Part shown: piece after piece, positions 36,084 through 46,284 of the stretch
Layout: the number at the start of each line of letters is the position of its first letter
Numbering within the stretch: the first letter of the stretch is position 1
NCBI RefSeq assembly: GCF_042100115.1
Contig: NC_091275.1
Coordinates: forward strand, 496,001 to 560,000
Direction: 5' to 3'
DNA length: 64,000 nucleotides
Origin: Alternaria dauci
Taxonomy: Eukaryota; Ascomycota; Dothideomycetes; Pleosporales; Pleosporaceae
Position numbers and translations under genes: made by a program
Notes under the pieces: generated by a model
Told to the model about the DNA's origin: nothing
What the model saw: only the letters and a program-made list of their open reading frames with translations
Databases searched by the model: none

Positions 36084-36866
36084 AATAAGTCCGCGATACT
36101 AGTGGAAAGCCGACGCATCAACTCTTGAAGATACTTTCATTCTTCCTCCATGCACGTGCGTGGTTCGTGGTGACCAGTGATGGGATATTCGTGTTGCTAT
36201 TGGTGTGAATGATGGTTTTGGTTGCTTCTGCTCTTCTAACTTCACCCAGACGTCTAGGTATTGGGGATGATGACCTGAATTTGGTAGACGTGAAGCTCCG
36301 TCGCTTCCGACAAGTCGACCTTAACCTCGTCAGATGCTTCGTACATCTACTGTATATGTTATTGTACGACGACGTTGCTCTTGACCTCTGCTGAACTAGC
36401 TTCGTCAGCGACAAGCCCCCACTCTCGCCTTGCGACTGGGTCAAGAGTGGGGAAAAGCCTGTCTCTATCGATATCCACACCCATTGGCCAGCGCATGTTC
36501 AAAGCTACTTCCCCGCAACGTAGCGCTGCGCCGGCATCTTAATCCCCGTTACGTGGTCTGCAATCGTCCGTGGCTTGACTCGTTCGTAGTAGGACACACC
36601 TTGTTGACCCCAGATTATGGACCCACAATTGCAGATAGTGAAGATAGCATTCGTCTCACCCAGATAGGGTGTCGATCCGGAAGTCCTAGATCAACTCTGC
36701 TGCCCCACTCTCGGGGTAACCACAACAGATTGAGTAGTATGGAGCTGGAACGGGATAATCATTATAAGATGGCGGACTCAAAGCGCAGACTGATACCGAC
36801 TTCACCGACAGCTACAGCTGTCAAGGCTCTTTCACTGTGTCGCATTCCCCTTCACCGAAAGAGACA
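36084..36866. other. Intergenic region before the permease
   Basis: 783 nt without a supported gene. It presumably contains the promoter of the NCS1 permease and may mark the edge of the terpenoid cluster. Confidence 0.45.
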
Positions 36867-38579
36867 ATGTCCGACGAAAAGAAGTCCCTTGAGAAGGGCG
36901 ACGCATCATCCACAATCCACGACGTCGAGCCCGAACTCGGCATCAGCGAGCCCGTCAATGCTCTCCAGAGATTTGCGAACAAGCTCGATGCCGTCTGCGG
37001 TGTCGAAGCCCGCGGTATCGAGCGGATACCAGAGGAACTGCGCGAACGAGCCATGACGTACCGCGACTACATTCACATGTTTACCATGTAAGAGTCTCAT
37101 ACTGGATGCTTCATACCATCACGGCGACTGACCTTGTCCTTAGCTGGTTCTCCATGAACTGCACTGCAAATCAGCTCACATTGGGCGTCCTCGGGCCCGT
37201 GAGTTACAACCTCGGTCTCACAGATTCCCTCCTGTACGTCCAGCGACTCGCTCAAGTTCGCTCTTGCAAACATGACGCGACAAGCAGCTAACGATGCCAA
37301 AGTCTTTGTCTCTTCGGCACTGTTTTCGGATCCGTGTGCACAGGCTACATTTCGACATTCGGGCCCCGCTCCGGCCTCCGGACCTTGAACGTAGCCAAGT
37401 ACACAATGGGCTGGTGGCCATCAAAACTCTGCGTCATACTCAATCTGTGTATCGAGATTGGATATGGTCTTATTGACTGCTTGGTCGGTGGTCTGCTCTT
37501 ATCCGCCGTAAATGGCGGAGGCATGTCAGTCATTGTCGGTATCGTTATCGTTGCGCTCATAACCTGGGTCGTGGTGACTTTTGGTATCAAGTGGTTCTAC
37601 AAGTTTGAGCAGTACGTTCGTTTCTATCGCATTCTTCTTGCAGTCGACGAGGAAAGTTCTTGCTGACATCGCGGAAAGGTTCGTTTGGGCGCCGACCGTC
37701 CTCGTCCTCTTCATCCTCATCGGCGTCGCGGGCCCACACTTCGACACCTCCCTCGCCTCATCCGGATCAGGCGCTGTTCTCCACGGAAATCGGCTGTCTT
37801 ACTTCTTTCTCGTCGCGTCTGGTCCTTTGAGCTGGTCCTCCGCATCAGCTGACTACGTCGTATACTATCCCAAGACGACGAACCGGTGGTGCACATTCGC
37901 TGCCACAGCCTGCGGTATCACGTGCGGGAAGCTGCTCATCGAGTTTCTGGGTATAGGTCTCGGCTCTGGGTTGTTGAAGAATCCCACATGGCAAGAAGCC
38001 TTCGACTCGGATGGCATCGGCGCGCTGGTAGTAGAGGCGTATCGTCCGCTGAATGCTTTCGGCAGTTTTTGCTGTGTGATTCTGGCTGTGTGTATCGCTG
38101 CGAATAATATCCCGGGTACGTACGCTGCAGCACTCAACTGGCAGCAACTTGGGGCGCCGTTCGCAAAGATTCCCAGACCTATCTGGAGTACGTTCTCTTG
38201 CATAGTTTTCACCATCATCGCTATTGCAGGCCGCGACTCACTCTTTGATATCTTTATCAACTGGCTGAGTTTGATTGGGTATTGGACCATCATCTGGATC
38301 ACCATGACGGTCCAAGATGAGTACATCTTCCGCAAAGGCGTATTCGACTGGGAGATTTGGAATCGCAAAGATTTGTTACCGCACGGATTTGCGGCCCTAT
38401 TCGCCATGATAGTGGGATGGGTAGGCGCTGTGTTGTGTATGTATCAGACATACTTTACGGGCCCTATTGCGGCGCTCGTCGGGAACGGAGCAGACTTGGG
38501 GCTTCCTGTAGCCATGGGACTGACCCTTGTGTGCTACCCGCCGGCTAGGTGGCTGGAGCTGAAGTACGTCGGGCGATAG
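36867..38579 (+). CDS. NCS1-type purine/cytosine permease
   Basis: Four exons (36867-37087, 37144-37233, 37303-37611, 37679-38579) encode 506 aa. The start is the ATG of MSDEKKSLEKGD; the upstream frame has only a GTG. The order of motifs fits fungal Fcy2/Tpn1-like nucleobase-cation symporters: GIERIPEELR before helix 1, TIWFSMNCTANQLTLGVLGP in helix 1, FGTVFGSVCTGYISTFGPRSG, LSWSSASADYVVYYP in the middle, and CIAANNIPGTYAAALNWQQLG. About twelve membrane helices are expected in the plasma membrane. Natural substrates of the family include cytosine, purines and vitamin B6. There is no known link to terpenoids, so it may be a neighbour and not a cluster member. Confidence 0.9.
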
Positions 38580-39372
38580 ATGAGTTTTAAACGCGCAAAA
38601 CTTTGCGCTGAAAATAGAGAAATCGACCTTTGTATGATCGCGAGAAGCGTGTTTGGAGCTCTGCGTCGCGTCATCAGATTGCTCCATCATGCGCATCCCT
38701 CAACATCGTCGGCCGTGATGACGGAGCCATAGCTCATCGAGACGTAATATGCATTAGATTTCCATAAGCTGTTGAACAAGGGCGACGTTCAAGCATCGAT
38801 GGCTGAACAACGGAACAAGGCAAGAAGTGGATGGACACCTCACGGTCTCCCTGTTTCGGAAGTGGCGGCTTATCGATAAGCGTCACATCGATGTCGTCAT
38901 CATCTCCCCTCCCCTAACCATCAACTTAACTATCTTCCAAAGCGCAAATCTTCTTACGAGACCGCAATGACACCGCACCGCATTATCGACGTGCTATATC
39001 ACGGCGGAAGTTAGTTTCCGACAATCTGGTTAGAGTTATTATCCCCGCTCTTGGCAAGCGTGGGGCATCGCAGCTTAGCTTCGTACATGCTTCGACGACA
39101 ACGCAGGAACGATAACAACTTCATCGTTACTCGCAGCTTTGGCTCAACACCTTCCTCATGCAAGCTGACGCCAAGAAAGTGGTATGTACGATGTCGTGAT
39201 GGCAGATGCGACATGACGGTTCCGAACCGGTGAGACGATAGAATCATGGCCGCGGATGTAGGCGGAGGAGTTGAGCGCCGGTAAGTGGGATGATGGGACA
39301 GTGTATAAGACTTGATGCCCGGCCGGAGATTTCAGCGCATCGGACCTGTTGACTCTTGATCACTCAAGCATC
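38580..39372. other. Intergenic region, promoter of the asparaginase
   Basis: 793 nt without a supported gene. A TATAAG element near 39304, about 65 nt before the asparaginase ATG, is a reasonable TATA box. Confidence 0.45.
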
Positions 39373-40597
39373 ATGCGCTTCTCCAACGTCGTGGTCGCTA
39401 CTCTGGGTGCTGTCACGAGTGCTGCACCGACCGCTTCGCAGTCCCAAGCACGTCAAGCGACGACTGCTAGTGAGCGGCTTGGTCTAACATGGCTGGGCGG
39501 TAACAGTAGTTTGCCCAAAGTCCTGTACGTATCACGAATGAATGTAGCATACACACCTAACGCATTCCAGCGTCCTCTTCACCGGGGGCACCATCGCAGG
39601 AGGCTCCATATACGGCGCTCTGGACGACACGCAATACGGCCAGCTCAGCCAAACCGGCGAAGACATCATCGCGCGCAACCCCTACCTCCTCAACAACACC
39701 CAACTCGCCGTCTCAAACTGGACCACAAAAGACGACGGCTCGACAGGGACAAATGACGCGCTAGTCATGAACATGACGCGTTTCGCACATGACGCGCTCT
39801 GTTCAGAGGACAGTGACATCGTCGGCGCAGTATACACCCACGGCACCAATTCTCTCGAGGAAACAGCCTTCCTCATGGACTCGCTCGTCAACTGCGGAAA
39901 GCCCATTGTCGGCACCGGAAGCATGCGTCCCTTTACCCATCTCTCCTGGGACGGAGAAGCAAACTTCTTTGACGCCGTGATGCTAGCCGCGAGCCCGGAG
40001 TCGCGGAACCGAGGTCTCATGGTGGCGTTCAACGCGCGTATTATACCGGGTTATTGGGTGTCGAAGCTGCATTCGACGAACCCGGATGCGTTTGGTCCTA
40101 CGTCCGGTGGGGATCTCGGCATATTTATCAATAGCCTGCCGGTCTTTTTCAATACGCCAAGCCAACCGTTGTACAAGTATTACTTCGATATCGGCACAGT
40201 GTCTGCTTATCCTACGTACCCGGCGCTTCCCAAGGTCGATATTCTCTACGCGGCCCGCGAGTTCGATGGCAAGTTGGTGTTGGACGCGCAAGCCAATGGC
40301 GCTGAGGGTGTCGTTATTGCTGGAACTGGTAACGGCGGTGTACCAACTGGCCAGGAAGAAATTGCTGAAGCGTTGGAAAGCGGACTTCAGGTCGTTGTTG
40401 GAACTCGTAGTCCGTTTGGACCGTCTAGTCCGGCTCGAACACCTACGTATGCGAAGTCGGGATTCGTGCATCCTATCCAAGCGAGGATTATGCTTCAGCT
40501 GGCGATTGCAAGTGGGATGAATATGAATCAAACGATCGATGTGTTTGAAGGTGGATTCAGAGAGGCGATTGGACAGCCCTGGAGTCCAAGCAGCTGA
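39373..40597 (+). CDS. Secreted L-asparaginase, type II
   Basis: Two exons (39373-39524, 39571-40597; 46-nt intron) encode 392 aa. A signal peptide (MRFSNVVVATLGAVTSA) precedes the enzyme. Catalytic motifs of the bacterial-type asparaginase fold are present: TGGTIAG (55-61; nucleophilic Thr), THGTNSLEETAF (from about residue 140; second Thr triad) and GTGSMRPFTHLSWDGEANFFDAV. It hydrolyses asparagine to aspartate and ammonia outside the cell for nitrogen supply. A TATAAG element upstream and nitrogen-starvation control would be usual; the latter is from family knowledge. Its 3' end faces the GH128 gene over 145 nt. Confidence 0.93.
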
Positions 40598-40742
40598 GAG
40601 ATGAGATATGTGTTTATTGACCTACGCTAATGAGAATACGAGTTTTGACCACCACACAATATCCATATTCATTTTCTAACTCTGGGTACATTGACAAACC
40701 CCTTTTGTCTAGACCCATGCTACTCCAGCACCCTCCATACCC

Positions 40743-41867
40743 TCAACCCGTCTGACCATCTTCCCACCACCTCTCCCCATTCGCGCCCTTGTCATCCGAA
40801 CCAGGATGCAGATGGTAAAGATTATATTCCTTTCCGATATTACTTAGCCCATCCCCCGCCTCATTAATCAACATACCCGGACCAGGCCGAGCCATGAAAT
40901 AACAATACCGATGGATATCCTGCGAACTGTCCATCCAAGGCATTACCTCGTCGAGGAATTTCCTTACCTCGTCGTCCGTACCGTCGGCGCGGAACTCGGT
41001 GATCCAGATAGGCAAGCCGTTGGCGAATTTGCGTGCGTTGTTGATGTGGTCTTTGAAGTTTTGGGAATTGCTGGCTAGGCCGTACCTGAGAATTGTTTTT
41101 ATCAGTATTATGATACGATACCGGGCAGATTTTTGAGAAAGGAGTTGAATGTAGCGCGCAATGTAGAGGGGCTTACCAGTGTAAGTTGATAAAGTCAACG
41201 GTACATCCATCGCACTTCTCCAAGAACTTCTTGAGCCAGCCCAGACCTTGGGTGTCGGATGCCGCCGCGTTCGTGACACCTGGTGAACCGAGGTAGATGT
41301 TTTTGTTGAAGGTGGAGAGAGGCTGCATGTATTTCTTCCAACCGGCAACAGCGGTGGCCACGTCGATACAGGAGCCGCCTGCATGAGGACTGATTGGATA
41401 TTAGTATCGCAGCCGCCAACTGCCACCATACCAAGAATCTGGGCAACACAATGGACGTGGTACACTCACATGCAATTATCCGGCTCATTGAACCCCAAAA
41501 ACCACGTCGCCGTCTCAAAGTTCTCCCAGTTCAATTTCGCCTGCGCCTCCGCATTATCCTTCCACTTGCTCGTATGGTCGTCCCTCATGCTATGCAGCAT
41601 AGGCACATATCGGAACCACGCATCAGAGGGCGGACTCGAGGAATCCCAGTTGTATCGCCATGTCACGTGGTCATAGTGGTCCCACTCGAACAACTTGGCG
41701 TACTTGACGTCGTTGTAGGCGATGCCGCGGCGTTCGTGCGTGGGCTTCTGGTTCAGTGGGTCGTGGTTTGGTTTGGAGCCTGCGGAGGTGGCGTTGGAGT
41801 TGTCTAGAAGAGGGTTGGCGATGGCGAGAATGGATAGGAGGAGTGGGAAGAAGAAGGAGAGTTTCAT
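40743..41867 (-). CDS. GH128-type glycoside hydrolase (Asl1-like), secreted
   Basis: Three exons (41867-41470, 41389-41177, 41085-40743) encode 317 aa. It has a signal peptide (KLSFFFPLLLSILAIANP) and a short Asn/Ser/Pro linker. The TIM-barrel motifs of the Asl1/GH128 family are seen: RRGIAYND at the start, RYVPMLHS, FLGFNEPDNC with the acid/base Glu128, TVDFINLHWYG, and IWITEF with the nucleophile Glu234. These enzymes cleave beta-1,3-glucan and are found on walls and spores or used in wall remodelling. The second exon acceptor (CAATCAG) was chosen because the nearer GCAG breaks the frame before GGSCIDVA. Tail to tail with the asparaginase. Confidence 0.87.
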
Positions 41868-42450
41868 GGTGATTGAGAGTCTTGCTAGTGGAGTAAGAAG
41901 GTAGAGAGTAGTTGAGGATGGAGGGTAAACGGTCGTGGAGCATGTGAAGTGGCAATTGAGGTAGTGAGTAAATCTTGTCAAAGCAGCAACTGAGAGAAGG
42001 AAATTGGAAGAAGAGTAGAAGCGTGATCAATTACCGCAGTGAAGCTAGTGCTGATTAGGTCGTGGCAAAGGTAAGAGTCCTGCAAACTCTTGAATCAGGA
42101 GCCAGATTGTGCACCAGGTAAGGACTCGAACGGACCCCTTTCAGTTGAGCAAGTTGAGCTCCATGGCGGCTAGCGAGCAAGAGAAGCTCTCAGAAGACCG
42201 TCAAATACTAAGACCCAGTGTTAAAGGCAGAATTGAGGCGTTTGACGTAAAGTGGGAATGACCTTTCCACCTGGGTCCACAAACGAAGGCCTCCATAGAT
42301 TTCTTGACCAACCTCGAGGCAATTTCGCACTACAAGCGGTCAGTGAAGAAGCCATTCACTTCAAGCGCAAGCAAATCGCACACGCAATCTCGTTGATCGT
42401 TCAAGTCTTCCAAACATTGGTATACACATGAGTATTTGATACATGCGGCC
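41868..42450. other. Intergenic region
   Basis: 583 nt between the GH128 start (minus) and the mS26 stop (minus). No supported gene. A GTTCGAG stretch near 42130 recalls a tRNA B box but does not fold as one. Confidence 0.45.
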
Positions 42451-43380
42451 CTACATCTTGCCGCCAGTGAGCTCTTCGGCCACCTTCTTGACCCGCTCCT
42501 TGGCAAGGCCAACACCCTCGCCGCCCCTGAGCTTGTTGAGCATGTCGCCCACGCCCTCGGGCAGGGGTCCGGTCCACGGGCTGAGTCCCTCGTGGCCCTC
42601 TGCCCGCGGGCCCATGGTGCCCTTGTGGTTCCAGCCCACAGGCTCGTCTTCGGTACCAAAGGCCGCCTCTATGGCCTCGTCCAGCTGTTGCTCGTCCACG
42701 ATGAACTCGCGCGCGTTGGTATATAGGTCGTGGAGGCGGGATGCGCGAACTTGATGTACCCTGGCGATCCGGCGTTTATACGCTGCTCTGCGGGCTTCGG
42801 TAATGTCTGGCCGGGGCGGGAGGCTGTCGGTGAGGTAGTCGCGGATGCCCTTGGCGACGGATGTCTCTGTCAAGATGTCGACCTGGCGACGCGGTGCCGT
42901 GGCCAGCTCCCGCCTCTTTGCACCAATGGCCTGGATCTTGGCCAGGTACTGTGCCTCTGATGTGACCTTGCGCTCGTGCAGCTCCTTGACACCCTCTTTG
43001 AGGTTCTCTCTCCTCTTCTCCGCCAGTCTCTGCTTGTATAGCCGGTAGTCGGCATCCCGGCTGTATGGCCCGGGGACCTTGACTTGCTTGGGCGCCTTTG
43101 TGCTCCTGCCGAGGAAGACGTCCGACTCCTTTGGGTGCTTGTTGCGCGTCTTGAAGATGTCTCGTGGGATAGGGAGATGGCCCTTTACCGCTGGCTTGGC
43201 CGGGTACGTGGGCTGCAGCGGCTTCGGGACCTCGATGTAGTTTGGGGACTGCGGGCCGAGGGCGAGAGATGTGGGTGTCGAGGAGAAGGCGCGCACACAC
43301 AGGCTGCCACTCCAGCCATTGGCGGGCGTCGAGGGCGAGGGCGACGCCCACGGGAAGCGGACGGGTATCCTTGGCGGCAT
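42451..43380 (-). CDS. PET123: Mitochondrial small-subunit ribosomal protein mS26 (Pet123 family)
   Basis: A single exon of 309 aa beginning at the ATG at 43380. The N-terminus is a mitochondrial presequence rich in Pro, Ser and Arg with FSSTPTSL. Then come KGHLPIPRDIF, a highly charged helical middle (KQRLAEKRRENLKEGVKELHERK) and the region RLHDLYTNAREFIVDEQQLDEAI, which corresponds to the LYH-A-EFIV-E-QL helix of yeast Pet123. That similarity is my main reason for the call. The protein is part of the mitoribosome small subunit. It sits head to head with the Nog2 gene over about 200 nt, so a shared bidirectional promoter is likely for these two ribosome-related genes. Confidence 0.78.
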   Translation of the reverse strand: MPPRIPVRFPWASPSPSTPANGWSGSLCVRAFSSTPTSLALGPQSPNYIEVPKPLQPTYPAKPAVKGHLPIPRDIFKTRNKHPKESDVFLGRSTKAPKQVKVPGPYSRDADYRLYKQRLAEKRRENLKEGVKELHERKVTSEAQYLAKIQAIGAKRRELATAPRRQVDILTETSVAKGIRDYLTDSLPPRPDITEARRAAYKRRIARVHQVRASRLHDLYTNAREFIVDEQQLDEAIEAAFGTEDEPVGWNHKGTMGPRAEGHEGLSPWTGPLPEGVGDMLNKLRGGEGVGLAKERVKKVAEELTGGKM

Positions 43381-43585
43381 TGCAGCGGTGGTGCGTCGTG
43401 CACTGGGATGCGGAGGTGCTGCGGTGCTGTCGTCGCGCGTGCTTCGAAATTGTCGGTGCCAAGGCCCTTGTGCCCCACTCAGCCTAGCGCCCTAGCGCCC
43501 GCCTCTCAGAAAAAGTTGCCAGAGGCTCGCCAACTCGTACCCTTTACTCTTCCCCCAGCTCGACAAACGCCAGGAAGCAGTCGCA

Positions 43586-45879
43586 ATGGGTGTCCAGAAG
43601 AAAGAAAAGGTCCGCAAGGAGCGCGAGGGCAAGACGGGCGATGGCATGGGCAACGTCAAGGTCAAGGGCACAAACTTCTACCGGTATGTTCCTGCGCGTC
43701 CCTATGCGCCAGCAAACTTCTTCTCGAAAAATGCCCACTAACAGTTTCTTAGTGATGCAAAGAAGGTCAAGGTCCTCAAGCGCCTCACAGACGGCAAAGC
43801 TCAGCGCAACGCCAAGGGAGACATCACCAAGGCTGCCGTCTACCAGAACCGCGATGCGCCTGTCGCCCGTGTCGAGCCCAACAGGAAGTGGTTCAACAAC
43901 ACGCGAGTAATATCGCAGGATGCTCTGGACAGCTTCCGCTCGGCCGTACAGGCGCAGGCCTCGGATCCCACCACCTTCCTGATGAAGCGCAACAAGCTCC
44001 CCATGAGCTTGATCGAGACACCAGGCCAAATCCCCGGCCTGAAGCAGCATGCGGCCAAGATTGCCGTCGGCAGCCAGCCTTTCGCCGAGACCTTTGGCCC
44101 CAAGGCTCAGCGGAAACGGCCCAAGCTCGACTTCAGCTCTATTGAAGATCTTGCTGGTCGCACCGGAAGCATGCACGAGACATACGTGGAGCGCCTCGAG
44201 CAGGCCAAGCTACTGTCGGGCACATCTGGCGAGGCAGAGACCAATGAGTCTTTCGCCGATAACCCCAACGGCGAACTCACGTCCGCGCGCGAGTTCATCT
44301 TCATGAAAGGTACTTCCAAGCGTATCTGGAACGAACTGTACAAGGTAGGAACCACCCCATCTGTCTCTCAAGCCACGTCTAATCAGTCTTCCAGGTCATC
44401 GATTCCTCCGATGTCATTCTCCACGTTCTAGATGCTCGTGATCCCGACGGAACTCGCTGCCGCTCCGTCGAAAAGTACATTCGTACCGAGGCGCCTCACA
44501 AACACTTGGTTTTCGTCCTGAACAAGGTCGATCTTGTTCCTTCCAAGGTTGCTGTAAGTCTACTTCCCCTACGCACTCATGCCTCTCTCCCTACACACTC
44601 CCCCCTCCACCATCACACCCTCCTTAAGTCAAGGACCTACTCCTATTCCATGAATACGGTTCTGTTACAAGTTGGGAAGATCAAAAGTGGCTCGCTGTCC
44701 CAAAATCGTCTTGATTGCGGGTCGATTGCAACCGTCTTGGTTGTCGATCAATAGAGTCACGCGTGATTTGTTTGAGTTGAGGACCGTCTCTGCACCTGCA
44801 GGCACTTTCGTGGCGGTACTCTTAGTAATATTTCGCACATTCCACCACCGATGCACATTATCATGTCAAGTCGATGGCCAAGCACTGACACTTGACAGGC
44901 CGCCTGGGTACGCCACCTCAGCAAGGAGTTCCCGACACTCGCTTTCCACGCTTCCATCAACAACAGCTTCGGTAAAGGTTCCTTGATCGCCCTTCTTCGA
45001 CAGTTCAGTTCTCTGCACAGCGATCGCAAACAAGTCTCCGTGGGCATGGTCGGTTACCCCAACACTGGTAAATCGTCCATCATCAACACTCTGCGGAAAA
45101 AGAAGGTGTGCGTTGTCGCACCCATCGCCGGTGAGACCAAGGTCTGGCAATACATCACTCTGATGAAGCGCATTTACATGATTGACTGTCCTGGTATCGT
45201 GCCACCAAACCAGAACGATACCGACCAGGACCTCCTGCTCCGCGGTAGTGTTCGTGTCGAGAACGTCGAGTACCCAGCACAGTACATCGAAGAGGTTTTG
45301 AAACGGGTACAACCGCGTCATCTCCAGCGGACGTATGACATCAAGGCATCGGACTACAACAACAACGCCGTCGCGTTCTTGGAACTCATATGCAGGAAGA
45401 GCGGTCGTCTGCTCAAGGGTGGTGAAGCTGATATCGACGGTGCTGCCAAGATGGTCCTGAACGACTGGATAAGAGGAAAGCTTCCTTGGTTCACTCCACC
45501 ACCGTACAAGGAGGGTGACGATGTGAGCGGTCCCATCAACCCTAAGCGCGAAGGCTTGATGGGCGAGATGAGCAAGAAGAGGAAGCGCGGTGGCGAGAGC
45601 GAGGCTACTGGAAGCGTAGCTGCCAAGACAGATGCTACCGGTGCGACGCAAGACGAGAGCGACGAGGATGACGATGACTTTAGTGGCTTCAGTGATGAGG
45701 ATGGCCCGGAACTGGATGATGACGATGACGAGGAGGAGTCTGACGACGAAGAGGGCGGCACGCTTCTTGAAGCTGGGGATGATGACGAAGAGAGCGAAGA
45801 TGATGCACAGGTCGAGGAGGAACTTGCGGCGATAACGCAGGCGCTGGCTAAAGCGAAGAAACGGCAAAAGACCACGTAA
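43586..45879 (+). CDS. NOG2: Nucleolar GTPase Nog2, 60S subunit assembly factor
   Basis: Four exons (43586-43683, 43753-44344, 44395-44553, 44899-45879) encode 609 aa. The N-terminal NGP1NT domain is recognisable ([45 protein letters not shown]). The GTPase is circularly permuted: G4 NKVD (273-276) comes before G1 GYPNTGKSS (335-343) and G3 DCPG (379-382). A KR-rich stretch and a very acidic tail (about residues 520-590) follow. The protein checks late nuclear pre-60S particles before export. The third intron is unusually long at 345 nt. Essential housekeeping gene in yeast (family knowledge). Confidence 0.96.
44554..44898 (+). other. Long Nog2 intron with a strong hairpin
   Basis: 345 nt, against about 50 nt for most introns here. 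At 44723-44749 the arms GATTGCAACC and GGTTGTCGATC can pair with one bulge and a G-U pair around a GTCTT loop. A single ACA trinucleotide sits about 100 nt downstream. Intronic snoRNAs in ribosome-biogenesis genes are common, but a proper H box and a second hairpin are not clear. Confidence 0.3.
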
Positions 45880-46284
45880 GGTCGGAAAAGGATTAGTTGG
45901 TTTATGATTTCAATGATACCCCGATATTACGATGTCTTACAATGGTTGCTCAGGTTTTTGTTCTTGGTGGGTGGTGGTTGAGTGTCTGTGATTATTAACA
46001 TCCTATTTGGTCTTCGCCGACTTGTCCTCTTGCGAGTGGTCTGGTCCTCTCTTATTGTTTTGTGTGTACAGTGACATTAGTCGTTGCTGCGGACGCCTTG
46101 GAGTTGCCACAGAAGCTTGCTCCTTCCACATCTTTGAGCTGCGCGTCCGAATGCAGAATGGGCCCCGCTTTTGTCGGGTCAGCCTGATTCCTTGTACCTT
46201 GCACTGCGGTCAACACCATCATTGTTACCCTCTTACATCCCCCAACCTCTACCTTCTCAGATTTGATTATCTCCAATACACACG
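45880..46284. other. Intergenic region, promoter of the HET gene
   Basis: 405 nt without a supported gene, between the Nog2 stop and the HET-domain start on the same strand. CT-rich tracts precede the HET ATG, as in many fungal promoters. Confidence 0.45.

Noticed and set aside
42090..42170. tRNA-like B box (GTTCGAG on the minus strand)
   Set aside because: The flanking bases do not form a T stem or an acceptor stem.
44866..45867. Long minus-strand frame of 333 codons
   Set aside because: It is the antisense of the last Nog2 exon, caused by the acidic, GA-rich coding sequence; it shows no domain.
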